Shown piece after piece: positions 34,512 through 43,103 of a stretch of DNA of 56,321 nt. The stretch is from Burkholderia sp. lig30 (GTDB taxonomy: Bacteria > Pseudomonadota > Gammaproteobacteria > Burkholderiales > Burkholderiaceae). Made by a program: the position numbers and the translations under genes. Within the stretch, counting starts at the first letter, position 1. Every line of letters starts with the position of its first letter. The notes below the pieces were generated by a model. That model was not told the DNA's origin. It ran no database searches and saw nothing but the letters and a program-made list of their open reading frames with translations. The stretch lies in NCBI RefSeq assembly GCF_000687455.2, contig NZ_JGVW01000077.1, positions 1-56,321 of the forward strand. Reading direction: 5' to 3'.

Positions 34512-34864
34512 CAGCCGCTCAGTCGCCTGAATGGCGTGATCGTCGTGCGACGCCGGTGCGCAGCGGGTACCGCTGCGTGTTGCAAGGACAAAACATTCAA
34601 ATGGCTCCTGCAGCCTGATAGCGATCGTCCGAACGACACGAATCGCAAGATGCTTCCTGCCCGTCCGTGAGCGCCATGACGCCCTGCCTCCTCGCCCACA
34701 CGGCACACAGCTGAATTCAGATCACCTGTCCGTTGATCATTCATCAATTGTCAGCACGGCAATTCACCTGTCAAATCCCGGCATTGCTTCTCCGGGGAAT
34801 CGGAGACGCGAAGTCTTGCCGGGTTCGCTGACCCACCATTCCTGTTGAAACGAGGAACAGAAAC
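34512..34864. other. Intergenic stretch upstream of dsdA
   Basis: 353 bases with no supported gene. It presumably contains the dsdA promoter and a DsdC operator, but no unambiguous site was identified. Confidence 0.4.
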
Positions 34865-36217
34865 ATGATTGCCGGAAAATCCGTCGAGCAGTGGAAGCAA
34901 AGCCACCCACTCATCGAAGACCTCGTCGCCCTGAAAGAAACGGCCTGGTTCAATCCGGCCGTACGGCCCGCGAAAGAAGCGCTGTCCGACGCAGGATTGA
35001 CCCGGGAGGACGTGGAGGACGCCGGCGCAAGACTCGCGCGGTTCGCCCCCTACATCGCGCAGGTATTCCCGCAGACGGTGGAGGCGGCGGGAATCATCGA
35101 GTCCCCGGTCCGGCCCGTTCCCCGTTTCCACGAGGCGCTGCGCGAACGATACGGCTGCGCGCTGCCGGGCCAGCTATGGATCAAGCTGGACAGCCATTTG
35201 CCGATATCCGGCTCGATCAAGGCACGTGGCGGGATCTACGAGGTTCTGAAACATGCCGAAGATCTCGCATTGTCGGCAGGAATACTGAACATCAATGATG
35301 ACTATTCGAAGATCAACAGCGAAGCGTTCCGCGCGTTTTTCGGAAAATACCGAATCGCCGTGGGCTCCACCGGAAACCTGGGGCTGTCGATTGGCATCAT
35401 GGGGGCCACGCTCGGGTTCCAGGTGACGGTCCACATGTCGGTAGACGCGCGCCAGTGGAAGAAGGACAAGTTGCGTGCACACGGCGTGGAAGTCGTCGAA
35501 CATGCGTCGGACTACAGCACGGCAGTGACCGAAGGACGGAGGCAGGCAGCCAGGGATCCCCGGTGCCACTTCATCGACGACGAGAATTCGCGGAATCTGT
35601 TCCTCGGATACGCGGTGGCCGCAGACCGACTCAAGCCGCAACTGGACACGGCCGGAGTCGTCGTCGATGCCGGGCATCCGCTGTTCGTCTATCTGCCCTG
35701 CGGCGTCGGCGGTGGTCCGGGCGGCGTGGCATTCGGCTTGAAGCTGGCGTTCGGCGACGCAGTGCACTGCGTCTTTGCGGAGCCCACGCATTCGCCGTGC
35801 ATGCTGCTCGGCGTATACACGGGCTTGCACGACGAGGTGTCGGTGCAGGATTTCGGCATCGATAACGTCACGGCGGCCGACGGACTCGCAGTGGGGCGGC
35901 CGTCCGGATTCGCAGGCAAGGCAATGCAGCGGCTCGTCGACGGATACTATACCGTCACGGACGAGGCGCTCTATGCATTGCTCGCGCTGCTCGAACGAGA
36001 AGAAGGCCTCTGCCTCGAGCCTTCCGCGCTGGCCGGCGCGCCGGGCATGGCGCGCGTCCTCGCCAACGATCAGGAAGGCTACCGCCAGCGCATGGGCATG
36101 CGTCCGGACATCCTGGCCAACGCAACCCACCTCGTGTGGGCGACAGGAGGCAGCATGGTCCCGGAAAAGGAAATGGCGGCCTACCTGGCCAAAGGCCGGC
36201 AGGCGTTGAGCGCCTGA
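34865..36217 (+). CDS. dsdA: D-serine ammonia-lyase
   Basis: A 450-residue PLP enzyme that converts D-serine to pyruvate and ammonia. Lys119 in [16 protein letters not shown] forms the Schiff base, and [19 protein letters not shown] and [19 protein letters not shown] are the phosphate-binding loops. IINDDYSK-type ([10 protein letters not shown]) and [11 protein letters not shown] words match DsdA throughout. Length is that of E. coli DsdA. ATG 34865 follows AGGAACAGAAAC. A dsdC-like regulator is immediately downstream on the same strand, rather than divergent as in E. coli. Allows use of, and resistance to, toxic D-serine. Confidence 0.97.
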   Translation: MIAGKSVEQWKQSHPLIEDLVALKETAWFNPAVRPAKEALSDAGLTREDVEDAGARLARFAPYIAQVFPQTVEAAGIIESPVRPVPRFHEALRERYGCALPGQLWIKLDSHLPISGSIKARGGIYEVLKHAEDLALSAGILNINDDYSKINSEAFRAFFGKYRIAVGSTGNLGLSIGIMGATLGFQVTVHMSVDARQWKKDKLRAHGVEVVEHASDYSTAVTEGRRQAARDPRCHFIDDENSRNLFLGYAVAADRLKPQLDTAGVVVDAGHPLFVYLPCGVGGGPGGVAFGLKLAFGDAVHCVFAEPTHSPCMLLGVYTGLHDEVSVQDFGIDNVTAADGLAVGRPSGFAGKAMQRLVDGYYTVTDEALYALLALLEREEGLCLEPSALAGAPGMARVLANDQEGYRQRMGMRPDILANATHLVWATGGSMVPEKEMAAYLAKGRQALSA

Positions 36218-36319
36218 CCGGCGCGGCCGCCAGCCGGTTCCGGGGCTGGCGGCCGCACGACATCGACGCGGCAGCGGCGATACGTCGAGACTTTACCGAC
36301 GACAGAGGAAACAGACATC

Positions 36320-37264
36320 ATGCACAACCTGCCGCCACGAATAGCCAATCGTCTCGACAGCAGCCAGTTCGCCAATCTGCACACATTCCTGGCCGTCGCA
36401 CGCCACATGAGCTTTCTGCGCGCGGCGGAAGAGCTTTGCCTGACCGCCAGCGCGGTCAGCCACCGAATCAGACGCCTCGAAACCGCGCTGGGAATGAACC
36501 TGTTTCAGCGGCTCACCCGGAAAATCGCCCTGACCTCCGACGGGGAGCGCCTGTTCGACATCCTGCAACGCGCGATGACCGAACTGGCCGAGGCGCTGGA
36601 GCCGGCGTCGGGCGATTACGTCGAAGGCCGGATTACCGTGTACGCCCGCCCGTCTGTCGCGCAGTGCTGGCTGGTGCCGCAACTCGGCGAGTTTTCCGAC
36701 AGGTATCCGGGGCTGTCGATCGATCTGCGGGTCGGCAACGACAACATCGATTTCAGGACGCAAAACATCGACCTGGCCATCGACTATGCCAATGGCGAGT
36801 TTCCGGGCCTCGTCAGCCATAAGCTCATGGACGAGCGCATCGCCCCGGTGTGCAGCCCCGAGTATGCGGAACGCCACGGGTTGCACGGTCATCCGGAACA
36901 TATCGCCCACTGCACGCTGTTGCACGATGCGCTTGCCTGGAACCATGCGGCGCACGACGCGGAGTGGGCGCTTTGGGCGCGTCAGAATATGCCGGACGTC
37001 GACTTGCCGGAACGGAGTTTCACCTTCGACCGATCGGACCTGTGTGCCATTGCCGCCCTGAACCACTGCGGCGTTGCCATCGGGCGGCAACGCCTCACAC
37101 AACAGGGAATCGATCGCGGTGAACTGGTCTTGCCGTTCGGGGCCTTTTCCCAGCGCAGCCAATACAGCTACTACCTGGTGCACCCGCCCGCTCCCGACAT
37201 GCCGCTCCGAATATCGGTTTTCATGTCATGGCTGAACGAGAAAGCGAACGACAAGGCGCGATGA
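36320..37264 (+). CDS. dsdC: LysR-type regulator, DsdC-like
   Basis: A 314-residue LysR-family regulator. The N-terminal winged helix (about 15-75) is NLHTFLAVARHMSFLRAAEELCLTASAVSHRIRRLE, and the substrate-binding domain (about 100-305) contains TVYARPSVAQCWLVPQLGEFSDRYPGLSIDLR. The GcvA/DsdC subgroup pattern (SAVSHRIRRLE, LFQRLTRKI) and the adjoining dsdA suggest that it activates dsdA with D-serine as co-inducer. It lies 102 bp downstream of dsdA on the same strand, so it may also be read through from dsdA. ATG 36320 follows GAGGAAAC. Confidence 0.85.
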   Translation: MHNLPPRIANRLDSSQFANLHTFLAVARHMSFLRAAEELCLTASAVSHRIRRLETALGMNLFQRLTRKIALTSDGERLFDILQRAMTELAEALEPASGDYVEGRITVYARPSVAQCWLVPQLGEFSDRYPGLSIDLRVGNDNIDFRTQNIDLAIDYANGEFPGLVSHKLMDERIAPVCSPEYAERHGLHGHPEHIAHCTLLHDALAWNHAAHDAEWALWARQNMPDVDLPERSFTFDRSDLCAIAALNHCGVAIGRQRLTQQGIDRGELVLPFGAFSQRSQYSYYLVHPPAPDMPLRISVFMSWLNEKANDKAR

Positions 37265-37267
37265 ACC

Positions 37268-37323
37268 AAAAAAATCAGCGGACATCCATGCGGGGCCGGT
37301 GAAGCACCCGCCTGGATGTCCGC
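37268..37323 (-). terminator. Intrinsic terminator of the pta-ackA-phaC-like operon
   Basis: Arms GCGGACATCC (37278-37287) and GGATGTCCGC (37314-37323) with seven A bases at 37268-37274, which form the U-tract for minus-strand transcripts. It lies about 250 bp past the last minus-strand gene, and may also stop readthrough from dsdC. No gene was found in 37324-37568. Confidence 0.75.
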
Positions 37324-37568
37324 TCAGGGTTCCGGGCCTCGTGGGGGGTGAGGTTGCCGGATCCGCCTCCTGCGTGCCATGGACGTATCGTGCGTCGGAA
37401 GCGTCATCGGTGCGCGCGCCGCAGCACGCGCATGAACCCACTATAAGGAATCTCGATCGACGCATCTGTCAACGATTGTCAGATGCGTCGCGTGAGCGCA
37501 TCACGCGTCCGGCCGCATGCCGACGGGCGATGGAACGCTCGCCGCCGGACGCGCACCGCGCCCGCCAC

Positions 37569-38693
37569 CTACGCCATCTTCGCGATCCAGGCGGCGATGC
37601 CGGGCCACGTATCCTTGAGCGTGCGCGATCCCATGAACAGGCCGATATGCCCGCCCGGCACGAGCTGGCTCGTCACCTGCGATTCTGGCGTGCCGAGGTA
37701 TTTGCGCGCATCGAACACCTGTTCCTGCGTCGTGATGTCGTCGGCCTCGCCCGCCAGCAGGTACACGGGGCACGTCACGTTCTTCAGGTCGAGCTGCTGG
37801 CCGAGCGCGACGAACGTGCCCTTCGCGAACCGGTTCTCCTTGAAGAGCTGCACGATCGCCTGCAGGTACCACCGCCCGGGAAGATCGATCGGGCTTTCAT
37901 ACCAGCTCGCGAACGCCTCCTCCTTGCGCAGATAGGCCGGATCGTCAATGTGCTCGTACAGATCGACGTGCTCGCTCACGTAGTGCTGATCCGGGTGCAT
38001 GTTCTTCCAGCCGTCGAGCATGAAGCGCCCGCGCATCAGGCCGCCGCCCATTTCCACGAGCTCCTCGTAGAAGGACGTCGGGTACGAGTGCGCCATCCGC
38101 TTGACCGGGCCGTCGCCCGCCTCGGTGTCGATCGGCGAGCCCGCGAGCACGAGGCTCGCCACCTTGTCCGGAAAGCGCGCCGCATACATCGCCGACATCC
38201 AGCCGCCCTGGCACAGGCCGACCAGGTTCACGCGGCCGCCGAGCTCGTCGACGCAGACGTTCAGCTCGGCCAGATACTGGTCGATCTCCAGATCCTTCAT
38301 GTCCTCCGTCGCGGACTTCCAGTCGGTCAGGTAAAGACGCGTCACGCCGTTGTTGCGCAGCGTCTCCATCAGGCTCTGGCCGGGCTGGTAATCGGCAATC
38401 ATCGCACTGTGGCCGGCATACGGCGCATCGACGATCGTCGGCAGGCCGTCGGCGGGCGCGATCGAGTAATCGCGAAACGTCATCGTGCGCAGATCGAGCA
38501 GCGGCCGGTTCCCGGACGCCAGCGAAGGATGCATTTCGAAGTGCAGCTTCTCCTCTTCGGCGAGAAAGCGGAGATTGCGCGCCGATAACTCGCTGCCGGC
38601 CTCGACCATCGCCGCGGCAGCGGCAAACGGCCAGAAGATCGGCAACACGGGGACGGAAATCTTGGCGGCGGCAGTGTGTTCCGGATGATTCAT
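37569..38693 (-). CDS. PHA synthase-like alpha/beta hydrolase (PhaC-type)
   Basis: A 374-residue alpha/beta-hydrolase with a PhaC-like lipase box GLCQGG in which Cys161 replaces Ser. It has the later acid block YLLAGEADDIT and the His in VPGGHIGLFMG, completing a Cys-Asp-His triad as in polyhydroxyalkanoate synthases. Length is close to class III PhaC and much shorter than class I; no PhaE partner is adjacent. Last gene of the pta-ackA operon, starting 7 bp after the ackA stop. Possible roles are making or remodelling (R)-3-hydroxyacyl polymers, or acyl-CoA hydrolysis/transfer. The specific activity is unproven. Confidence 0.8.
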   Translation of the reverse strand: MNHPEHTAAAKISVPVLPIFWPFAAAAAMVEAGSELSARNLRFLAEEEKLHFEMHPSLASGNRPLLDLRTMTFRDYSIAPADGLPTIVDAPYAGHSAMIADYQPGQSLMETLRNNGVTRLYLTDWKSATEDMKDLEIDQYLAELNVCVDELGGRVNLVGLCQGGWMSAMYAARFPDKVASLVLAGSPIDTEAGDGPVKRMAHSYPTSFYEELVEMGGGLMRGRFMLDGWKNMHPDQHYVSEHVDLYEHIDDPAYLRKEEAFASWYESPIDLPGRWYLQAIVQLFKENRFAKGTFVALGQQLDLKNVTCPVYLLAGEADDITTQEQVFDARKYLGTPESQVTSQLVPGGHIGLFMGSRTLKDTWPGIAAWIAKMA

Positions 38694-38699
38694 GTTCGC

Positions 38700-39908
38700 T
38701 CAGGCGTCCTGATTCGAAGGTTGAAGGAGGGCATGGTCCAGCAGGGCGCGCGTATGACGCGCGATCATCAGGTTTTCGTCCGTCGGGATGACCCGCACCG
38801 TCACGCGCGACGCGCCGGCCGAAATCACCGGGTGGTTGCCGGCGTTCGCCGCGTCGTCGAGCGCGATGCCGAGCCACGCCGCGGCACGGCAGATGCGTTC
38901 GCGCACGGGCGGCGCATTCTCGCCGATCCCCGCCGTGAAGACGAGCGTGTCGAGCCCGCCGAGCGCGCCGGCCAGCGACGCGAGCTCGCGCGCCGCGCGG
39001 TACGCGAACAGGTCGACCGCATGCGCGGCCGCCGGCACGTCGCTGTCGAGCAGCGCGCGCATGTCGCTCGACACGCCGGAGACGCCGAGCAGGCCGGACT
39101 GTTCGTAGATCAGGTGCTCGACGTCGTCGACGGAAAGCCCTTCGTGGCGCAGCAGGTAGAGAATCACGCCCGGGTCGAGCGCGCCGGTGCGCGTGCCCAT
39201 CGGCAGGCCGTCGACGGCCGTGAACCCCATCGTCGTCGCGACGCTCTGCCCGCGCGCGAGCGCGCACATGCTCGCGCCGTTGCCGAGGTGCGCGACGACC
39301 GTCCTGCGTTGCGCCCAGTCGGCGTCGATTTCGGCGAGCGCCGTCGTGATGTACTCGTACGACAGGCCGTGGAAGCCGTAGCGCACGATGCCCTGCCCGG
39401 TCAGCGCGCGCGGCAGCGCGAATTCCCGCTCGATCTCGGGCAGCGTGTGATGGAACGCCGTGTCGAAGCAGGCGATCTGCGGCAGGTCGGGCGCGACCGC
39501 GCTCACCGCGCGTATCGCGTCGACGTGGTGCGGCTGGTGCAGCGGCGCAAGCGGCGCAAGCGATTCGATGATCGCGAGCACCTCGTCGTCGATCCGCACC
39601 GGCGCCAGAAAATGACGGCCGCCGTGCACGACGCGATGCCCGACGCCGTCGAAGGCGGCCTCGTCGCCGACGTGACGCGCGAACCACGCGTGAATCGCCT
39701 CGATCGCGCCGTGATGGCCCGTGCGTTCGACCGGATGATCGGCGAGGACCGCGCCGCGTGCGTCCTTCACGACGAGTCGCGGCGCGGTGTACACGCCGCC
39801 GACCTGCCCGTGGACGCCCTCGCCGAGCGAGCGGTCTTCGCGCGTGTCGTAGACGGAGAACTTGAGGCTCGACGAGCCGGCATTCAGGACGAGAACAGGA
39901 TGTCGCAT
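38700..39908 (-). CDS. ackA: Acetate kinase
   Basis: A 402-residue acetokinase-family enzyme (acetyl-phosphate + ADP to acetate + ATP). The N-terminal VLNAGSSSLKFSVY loop, HRVVHGG, YGFHGLSYEYI, HLGNGASMCAL, MGFTAVDGLPMGTRTGALDPG and FTAGIGENAPPVRE are the conserved catalytic and nucleotide-binding blocks. ATG 39908 follows GAGCGGGG. It lies 11 bp downstream of pta and 6 bp upstream of the PhaC-like gene, so all three form one operon. Substrate could extend to propionate or butyrate. Confidence 0.95.
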   Translation of the reverse strand: MRHPVLVLNAGSSSLKFSVYDTREDRSLGEGVHGQVGGVYTAPRLVVKDARGAVLADHPVERTGHHGAIEAIHAWFARHVGDEAAFDGVGHRVVHGGRHFLAPVRIDDEVLAIIESLAPLAPLHQPHHVDAIRAVSAVAPDLPQIACFDTAFHHTLPEIEREFALPRALTGQGIVRYGFHGLSYEYITTALAEIDADWAQRRTVVAHLGNGASMCALARGQSVATTMGFTAVDGLPMGTRTGALDPGVILYLLRHEGLSVDDVEHLIYEQSGLLGVSGVSSDMRALLDSDVPAAAHAVDLFAYRAARELASLAGALGGLDTLVFTAGIGENAPPVRERICRAAAWLGIALDDAANAGNHPVISAGASRVTVRVIPTDENLMIARHTRALLDHALLQPSNQDA

Positions 39909-39919
39909 GTCGGCCCCGC

Positions 39920-40876
39920 TCACTGTGAACGCGCATCGCGCGCGGCGGCCGCCGCGCGTGCCGAGCGCGCATAGAGCGCGGCGACCGCGCAGCTCGCCAT
40001 GCGCGTGCGCTCGCTGTCGGCACGGCTCGTCAGGATGATCGGCACGCGCGCGCCGAGCACGATGCCGGCCGCATCCGCGTTGGCGAGGAACGTCAGCTCC
40101 TTCGCCAGCATGTTGCCGGCCTCCAGGTCGGGCGCGAGCAGGATGTCGGCATCGCCCGCGACGGCCGAGCCGAGATGCTTGAGCCGGGCCGCTTCCGCGC
40201 TGATCGCGTTGTCGAGCGCGAGCGGGCCGTCGAGCAGGCCGCCCGTGATCTGGCCGCGCTCGGCCATCTTGCACAGCGCGGCCGCATCGACCGTCGACGG
40301 CAGCTTCGAGCTGACCGTCTCCACGGCCGACAGGATCGCGACCTTCGGCGTGTCGACGCCGAGCGCGCGCGCGAGGTCGATCGCGTTCTGCGCGATTTCC
40401 GCCTTCTGCTCGAGCGTCGGGCGAATGTTGACCGCCGCGTCGGTGATGAAGAGCGGCTTCGGATAGGTCGGCACGTCCATGATGAACACGTGGCTGAGCC
40501 GTCGTTCGGTGCGGATGCCGGTGTCGGCGCGCACGACTTCGGCGAGCAGTTCGTCGGTGTGCAGGCTCCCCTTCATCAGCGCATCCGCCTCGCCGGCGCG
40601 CACCAGCTCGACCGCGCGCGCCGCCGCCTCATGGCTGTGCGGCACGTCGATGCGCCGGTAGCCGGACAGGTCGAGACCGAGCGTATCGGCGAGCGCCGAG
40701 AGCCGCGCGGCCGGCGCGACCAGCACCGGCTCGATGATGCCGGCACGGGCGGCATCCACGGCGGCGCGCAACGATACTTCGTCGCACGGATGCGCGACCG
40801 CGACGGTGACGGGGGAAAGCGCGCGACAGCGCGCGATCAGTGCATCGTACTTCTCATGCTGACGGGAATCGGACAT
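39920..40876 (-). CDS. pta: Phosphate acetyl/butyryltransferase (Pta/Ptb family)
   Basis: A 318-residue enzyme equivalent to the catalytic Pta/Ptb domain (acyl-CoA + phosphate to acyl-phosphate + CoA), without the DRTGG or enoyl-CoA-hydratase extensions of longer Pta proteins. Signature words are ADALMKGSLHTDELL, FITDAAVNIRPTLEQKAEIAQNAIDLARALG, GPLALDNAIS and DILLAPDLEAGNMLAKEL. First gene of the operon, with ackA and a PhaC-like gene downstream. ATG 40876 has GGGAG about 10 nt upstream. Acetyl versus butyryl specificity cannot be read from sequence by eye. Upstream is an FNR-like site at 41076-41089. Confidence 0.92.
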   Translation of the reverse strand: MSDSRQHEKYDALIARCRALSPVTVAVAHPCDEVSLRAAVDAARAGIIEPVLVAPAARLSALADTLGLDLSGYRRIDVPHSHEAAARAVELVRAGEADALMKGSLHTDELLAEVVRADTGIRTERRLSHVFIMDVPTYPKPLFITDAAVNIRPTLEQKAEIAQNAIDLARALGVDTPKVAILSAVETVSSKLPSTVDAAALCKMAERGQITGGLLDGPLALDNAISAEAARLKHLGSAVAGDADILLAPDLEAGNMLAKELTFLANADAAGIVLGARVPIILTSRADSERTRMASCAVAALYARSARAAAAARDARSQ

Positions 40877-41048
40877 CGGGCAAGGCTCCCTGATCGATGA
40901 CGGCTGAGGTGGACGCACCAGCATGCGGGAGGATCAGGATACGCCGGGAAATGTAACGATCCCATGACACCCCGGCTGCATGGACGGTCGCCGCACGGCG
41001 CCGCGTGATCCCGAACTACCGATGCGAAGAGCGCGCGGCATGCCGTTC

Positions 41049-41114
41049 ATTCTGTGGCATCCGTCCAACGAAAATTTGATTTCCATCAGAAGTTTCAGGT
41101 GAAGTCCCTATAGC
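41049..41114. promoter_or_regulatory. FNR/Anr-type box with divergent class II-like promoters
   Basis: TTGAT-TTCC-ATCAG at 41076-41089 matches the FNR consensus TTGAT-N4-ATCAA with one change. On the plus strand TATAGC (41109-41114), and on the minus strand CAGAAT (41049-41054), lie at the distance expected for a box centred near -41 of each start. One box could thus activate both atpGC and pta-ackA-phaC-like under low oxygen. The rest of 40877-41246 has no gene. Confidence 0.65.
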
Positions 41115-41246
41115 ATCGATCGAAGCCGCGATGGCATGCCGACCGGCAGCCGCCGTGATAGCCTTGCGCGGCGCGCCGACACCCGGCTGCGCCACGTTCC
41201 CAACACGCGCCGGTATGACCGGATGCGTCCAGCCGCCGAAAAGAGC

Positions 41247-42116
41247 ATGCACGTTCGAGAAATCCGTTCGAAGATCGCCAGCACGTCGTCCACCCGCAAG
41301 ATTACCCGCGCGATGGAGATGATGGCACGCACCAAAATGGCGAGCGCCCAGAAGCGCGCGCACGATTTCCGGCCGTATGCGGCAAAGGTCACGGCGATGG
41401 CCGGCCGGATGATGCGCGACCGGCCCGACTACGTGTCGGCGCTGACGGCGCGTCGCGAACCGGTGCGCCGCGTCGGCCTCATCGTCGTCAGCACCGATCG
41501 GGGGCTGTGCGGCCCGCTCAACGCGCGGCTCCTCGTCGACTGCATCGAAGCGCTCGAAGCGTGGAACCGCTCGGGCGTGGCGGCCGAGCTGAGCGTGATC
41601 GGCTCGCGCGGCATCACGCCGCTCGCGCGCTACGGCGCGAACATCGTCGCGCGCGCCAGCATCATCGCCGGCGAGCCGCGCTTCGACGCGCTGCTCGGCG
41701 CGCTGCTCGTGCCGCTCACCGCGTTCATCGACGGCGAGCTCGACGAAGTCCACATCGCATACAACCGCCTGACCAGCGCGCTCACGTACGAGCCGCGCAT
41801 CGACCGGGTGCTGCCGCTTGCCGGCCTCGACGACGAAGGCGCCGCGGAGAATCACGCGGGCTCCGACTATCTGTACGAGCCCGCCCCGAAACAGGTGGTG
41901 GACACGATCCTGCTGCGCTACGTCGAGGCGGTGCTCTATCAGGCCATCGTCGAGAACTACGCATGCGAGCAATGCGCGCGGATGTTCAGCATGCAGACCG
42001 CGACGGAAAACGCGGACCGGGTGCTGCGGGACCTGAAGCGCCTGTACCAGAAGACCCGGCAGGCGCAGATCACCACCGAGCTGTGCGAGATCGTCGCGGG
42101 CGCGGCGGCTGTCTGA
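41247..42116 (+). CDS. atpG: Orphan F1 ATP synthase gamma-subunit homologue
   Basis: A 289-residue F1 gamma subunit: MHVREIRSKIASTSSTRKITRAMEMMARTKM (N-terminal coiled-coil rotor helix), LIVVSTDRGLCGPLNARLL (conserved core) and the C-terminal helix VLYQAIVENYACEQCARMFSMQTATENADRVLRDLKRLYQKTRQAQITTELCEIV. Length matches housekeeping gamma (about 290), but only epsilon follows: alpha, beta, delta and F0 genes are absent here. Several normally conserved residues differ (CEQCARM for SEQSARM). ATG 41247 gives the usual distance to the EIR motif; an ATG at 41223 is possible. Probably an accessory paralog expressed under low oxygen. Confidence 0.92.
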   Translation: MHVREIRSKIASTSSTRKITRAMEMMARTKMASAQKRAHDFRPYAAKVTAMAGRMMRDRPDYVSALTARREPVRRVGLIVVSTDRGLCGPLNARLLVDCIEALEAWNRSGVAAELSVIGSRGITPLARYGANIVARASIIAGEPRFDALLGALLVPLTAFIDGELDEVHIAYNRLTSALTYEPRIDRVLPLAGLDDEGAAENHAGSDYLYEPAPKQVVDTILLRYVEAVLYQAIVENYACEQCARMFSMQTATENADRVLRDLKRLYQKTRQAQITTELCEIVAGAAAV

Positions 42117-42128
42117 AGGAGGCGAAAC

Positions 42129-42587
42129 ATGGATTCCGTGCTGAAACTCGACATCCTGAGCATCGAGCAGGTGCTGTACTCCGGCGACGCGCGGTTCGTC
42201 GTCGTGCCGGGCGAAAGCGGCGAACTGGGCATCTATCCGCGGCATGCGCCGCTGTTTACGCGAATCCGGCCCGGCATCGTCACGATCACCGATGCGGGCA
42301 CGGGCGAGCATCGCCGGATTCTGGTCGCGGGCGGCGTGCTGGAAGTGACCCGCGACGGCGTGATGCTGATCGCCGATCACGCGCTGCGCACGCCGGATCT
42401 GGATGCGCTGCGGGCCCGCGACGCGCGGCACGCCGCGCAGGAATGGCGCGAGCGCTACGCGCACGAAAGCCGGCACACGTTCGATTTCGCGGCGGTGAAA
42501 GCGGAACTGATGGATGAGATCCGGCGATTTTTCACGCTCGCGTTGCACCGGAGCACGTCGGGCGGCAAGTCAAACAGCGCCGGGTAA
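42129..42587 (+). CDS. atpC: Orphan F1 ATP synthase epsilon-subunit homologue
   Basis: A 152-residue F1 epsilon subunit. The N-terminal beta-sandwich (about 1-88) contains LKLDILSIEQVLYSGDARFVVVPGESGELGIYPRHAPLFTRIRPG and the VAGGVLEVTRDGVMLIADHA strand. The C-terminal helices (about 92-135) include RARDARHAAQEWRERYA, and a 15-residue Ser/Gly tail follows. It lies 12 bp downstream of the gamma gene, with GGAGG before ATG 42129, in the same two-gene operon. Epsilon regulates rotation and ATP hydrolysis. As an orphan pair it may exchange into the main F1 complex; inference only. Confidence 0.93.
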   Translation: MDSVLKLDILSIEQVLYSGDARFVVVPGESGELGIYPRHAPLFTRIRPGIVTITDAGTGEHRRILVAGGVLEVTRDGVMLIADHALRTPDLDALRARDARHAAQEWRERYAHESRHTFDFAAVKAELMDEIRRFFTLALHRSTSGGKSNSAG

Positions 42588-42593
42588 GGCCAG

Positions 42594-42638
42594 GCCAGGG
42601 CCTGCTCCCGGGAATAACGGGCTTGCGCCGGCCCTGGC
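42594..42638. terminator. Possible bidirectional terminator
   Basis: Arms GCCAGGGC (42594-42601) and GCCCTGGC (42631-42638) in the gap between convergent atpC and the DUF1653 gene. No U-tract, so the call is weak. Confidence 0.4.
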
Positions 42639-42647
42639 GCGTGAGGC

Positions 42648-42866
42648 TCAGTCGCGCAGCTTCCGGAAGCGCGGCGTGCCGTCTTCGAGCGTCTCGTTGA
42701 ACATGGCCTCGGGCCGCACCCACAATCCGCGTTCACGCGGCCACAGGTGCTCGTACACGACGAGCGACTCCTCCGTTTCGGAATGGCGGGCAACGCCGAT
42801 CACACGGTACAGCCCGCCCTTGTAATGGCGGTGCGTCGCGAGTTGTTCGGCTTCCTGTTCGGTCAT
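42648..42866 (-). CDS. DUF1653-domain protein, 72 aa
   Basis: A small soluble protein with the DUF1653 pattern [45 protein letters not shown], and tail RFRKLRD. The domain is widespread and of unknown function. Near-whole-length match to one domain supports a complete gene. ATG 42866 has AGGGAAG about 8 nt upstream; longer frames upstream are Arg-rich. It sits alone between convergent atpC and the divergent transporter gene. Confidence 0.85.
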   Translation of the reverse strand: MTEQEAEQLATHRHYKGGLYRVIGVARHSETEESLVVYEHLWPRERGLWVRPEAMFNETLEDGTPRFRKLRD

Positions 42867-43103
42867 GATGCGCTTCCCTGTTTCAAAGAGCGCGTATTGT
42901 ATGCGCCGCCGGGCTCGGCGGGCTCGCCGGTTCGCGGCAACGCGACTGGATCGGCCCGCCACCACACCGCACAGATTGATAACGAACGTGCATCAATCAT
43001 TCTGAAAAATGCACTTATCGGCGGCGCCATTCCGGAGGAACATCGGCACGGCGACCCATCCATCAGTCGTCGCCATCCAACACAAGATCCTGGAGACAAC
43101 CCG

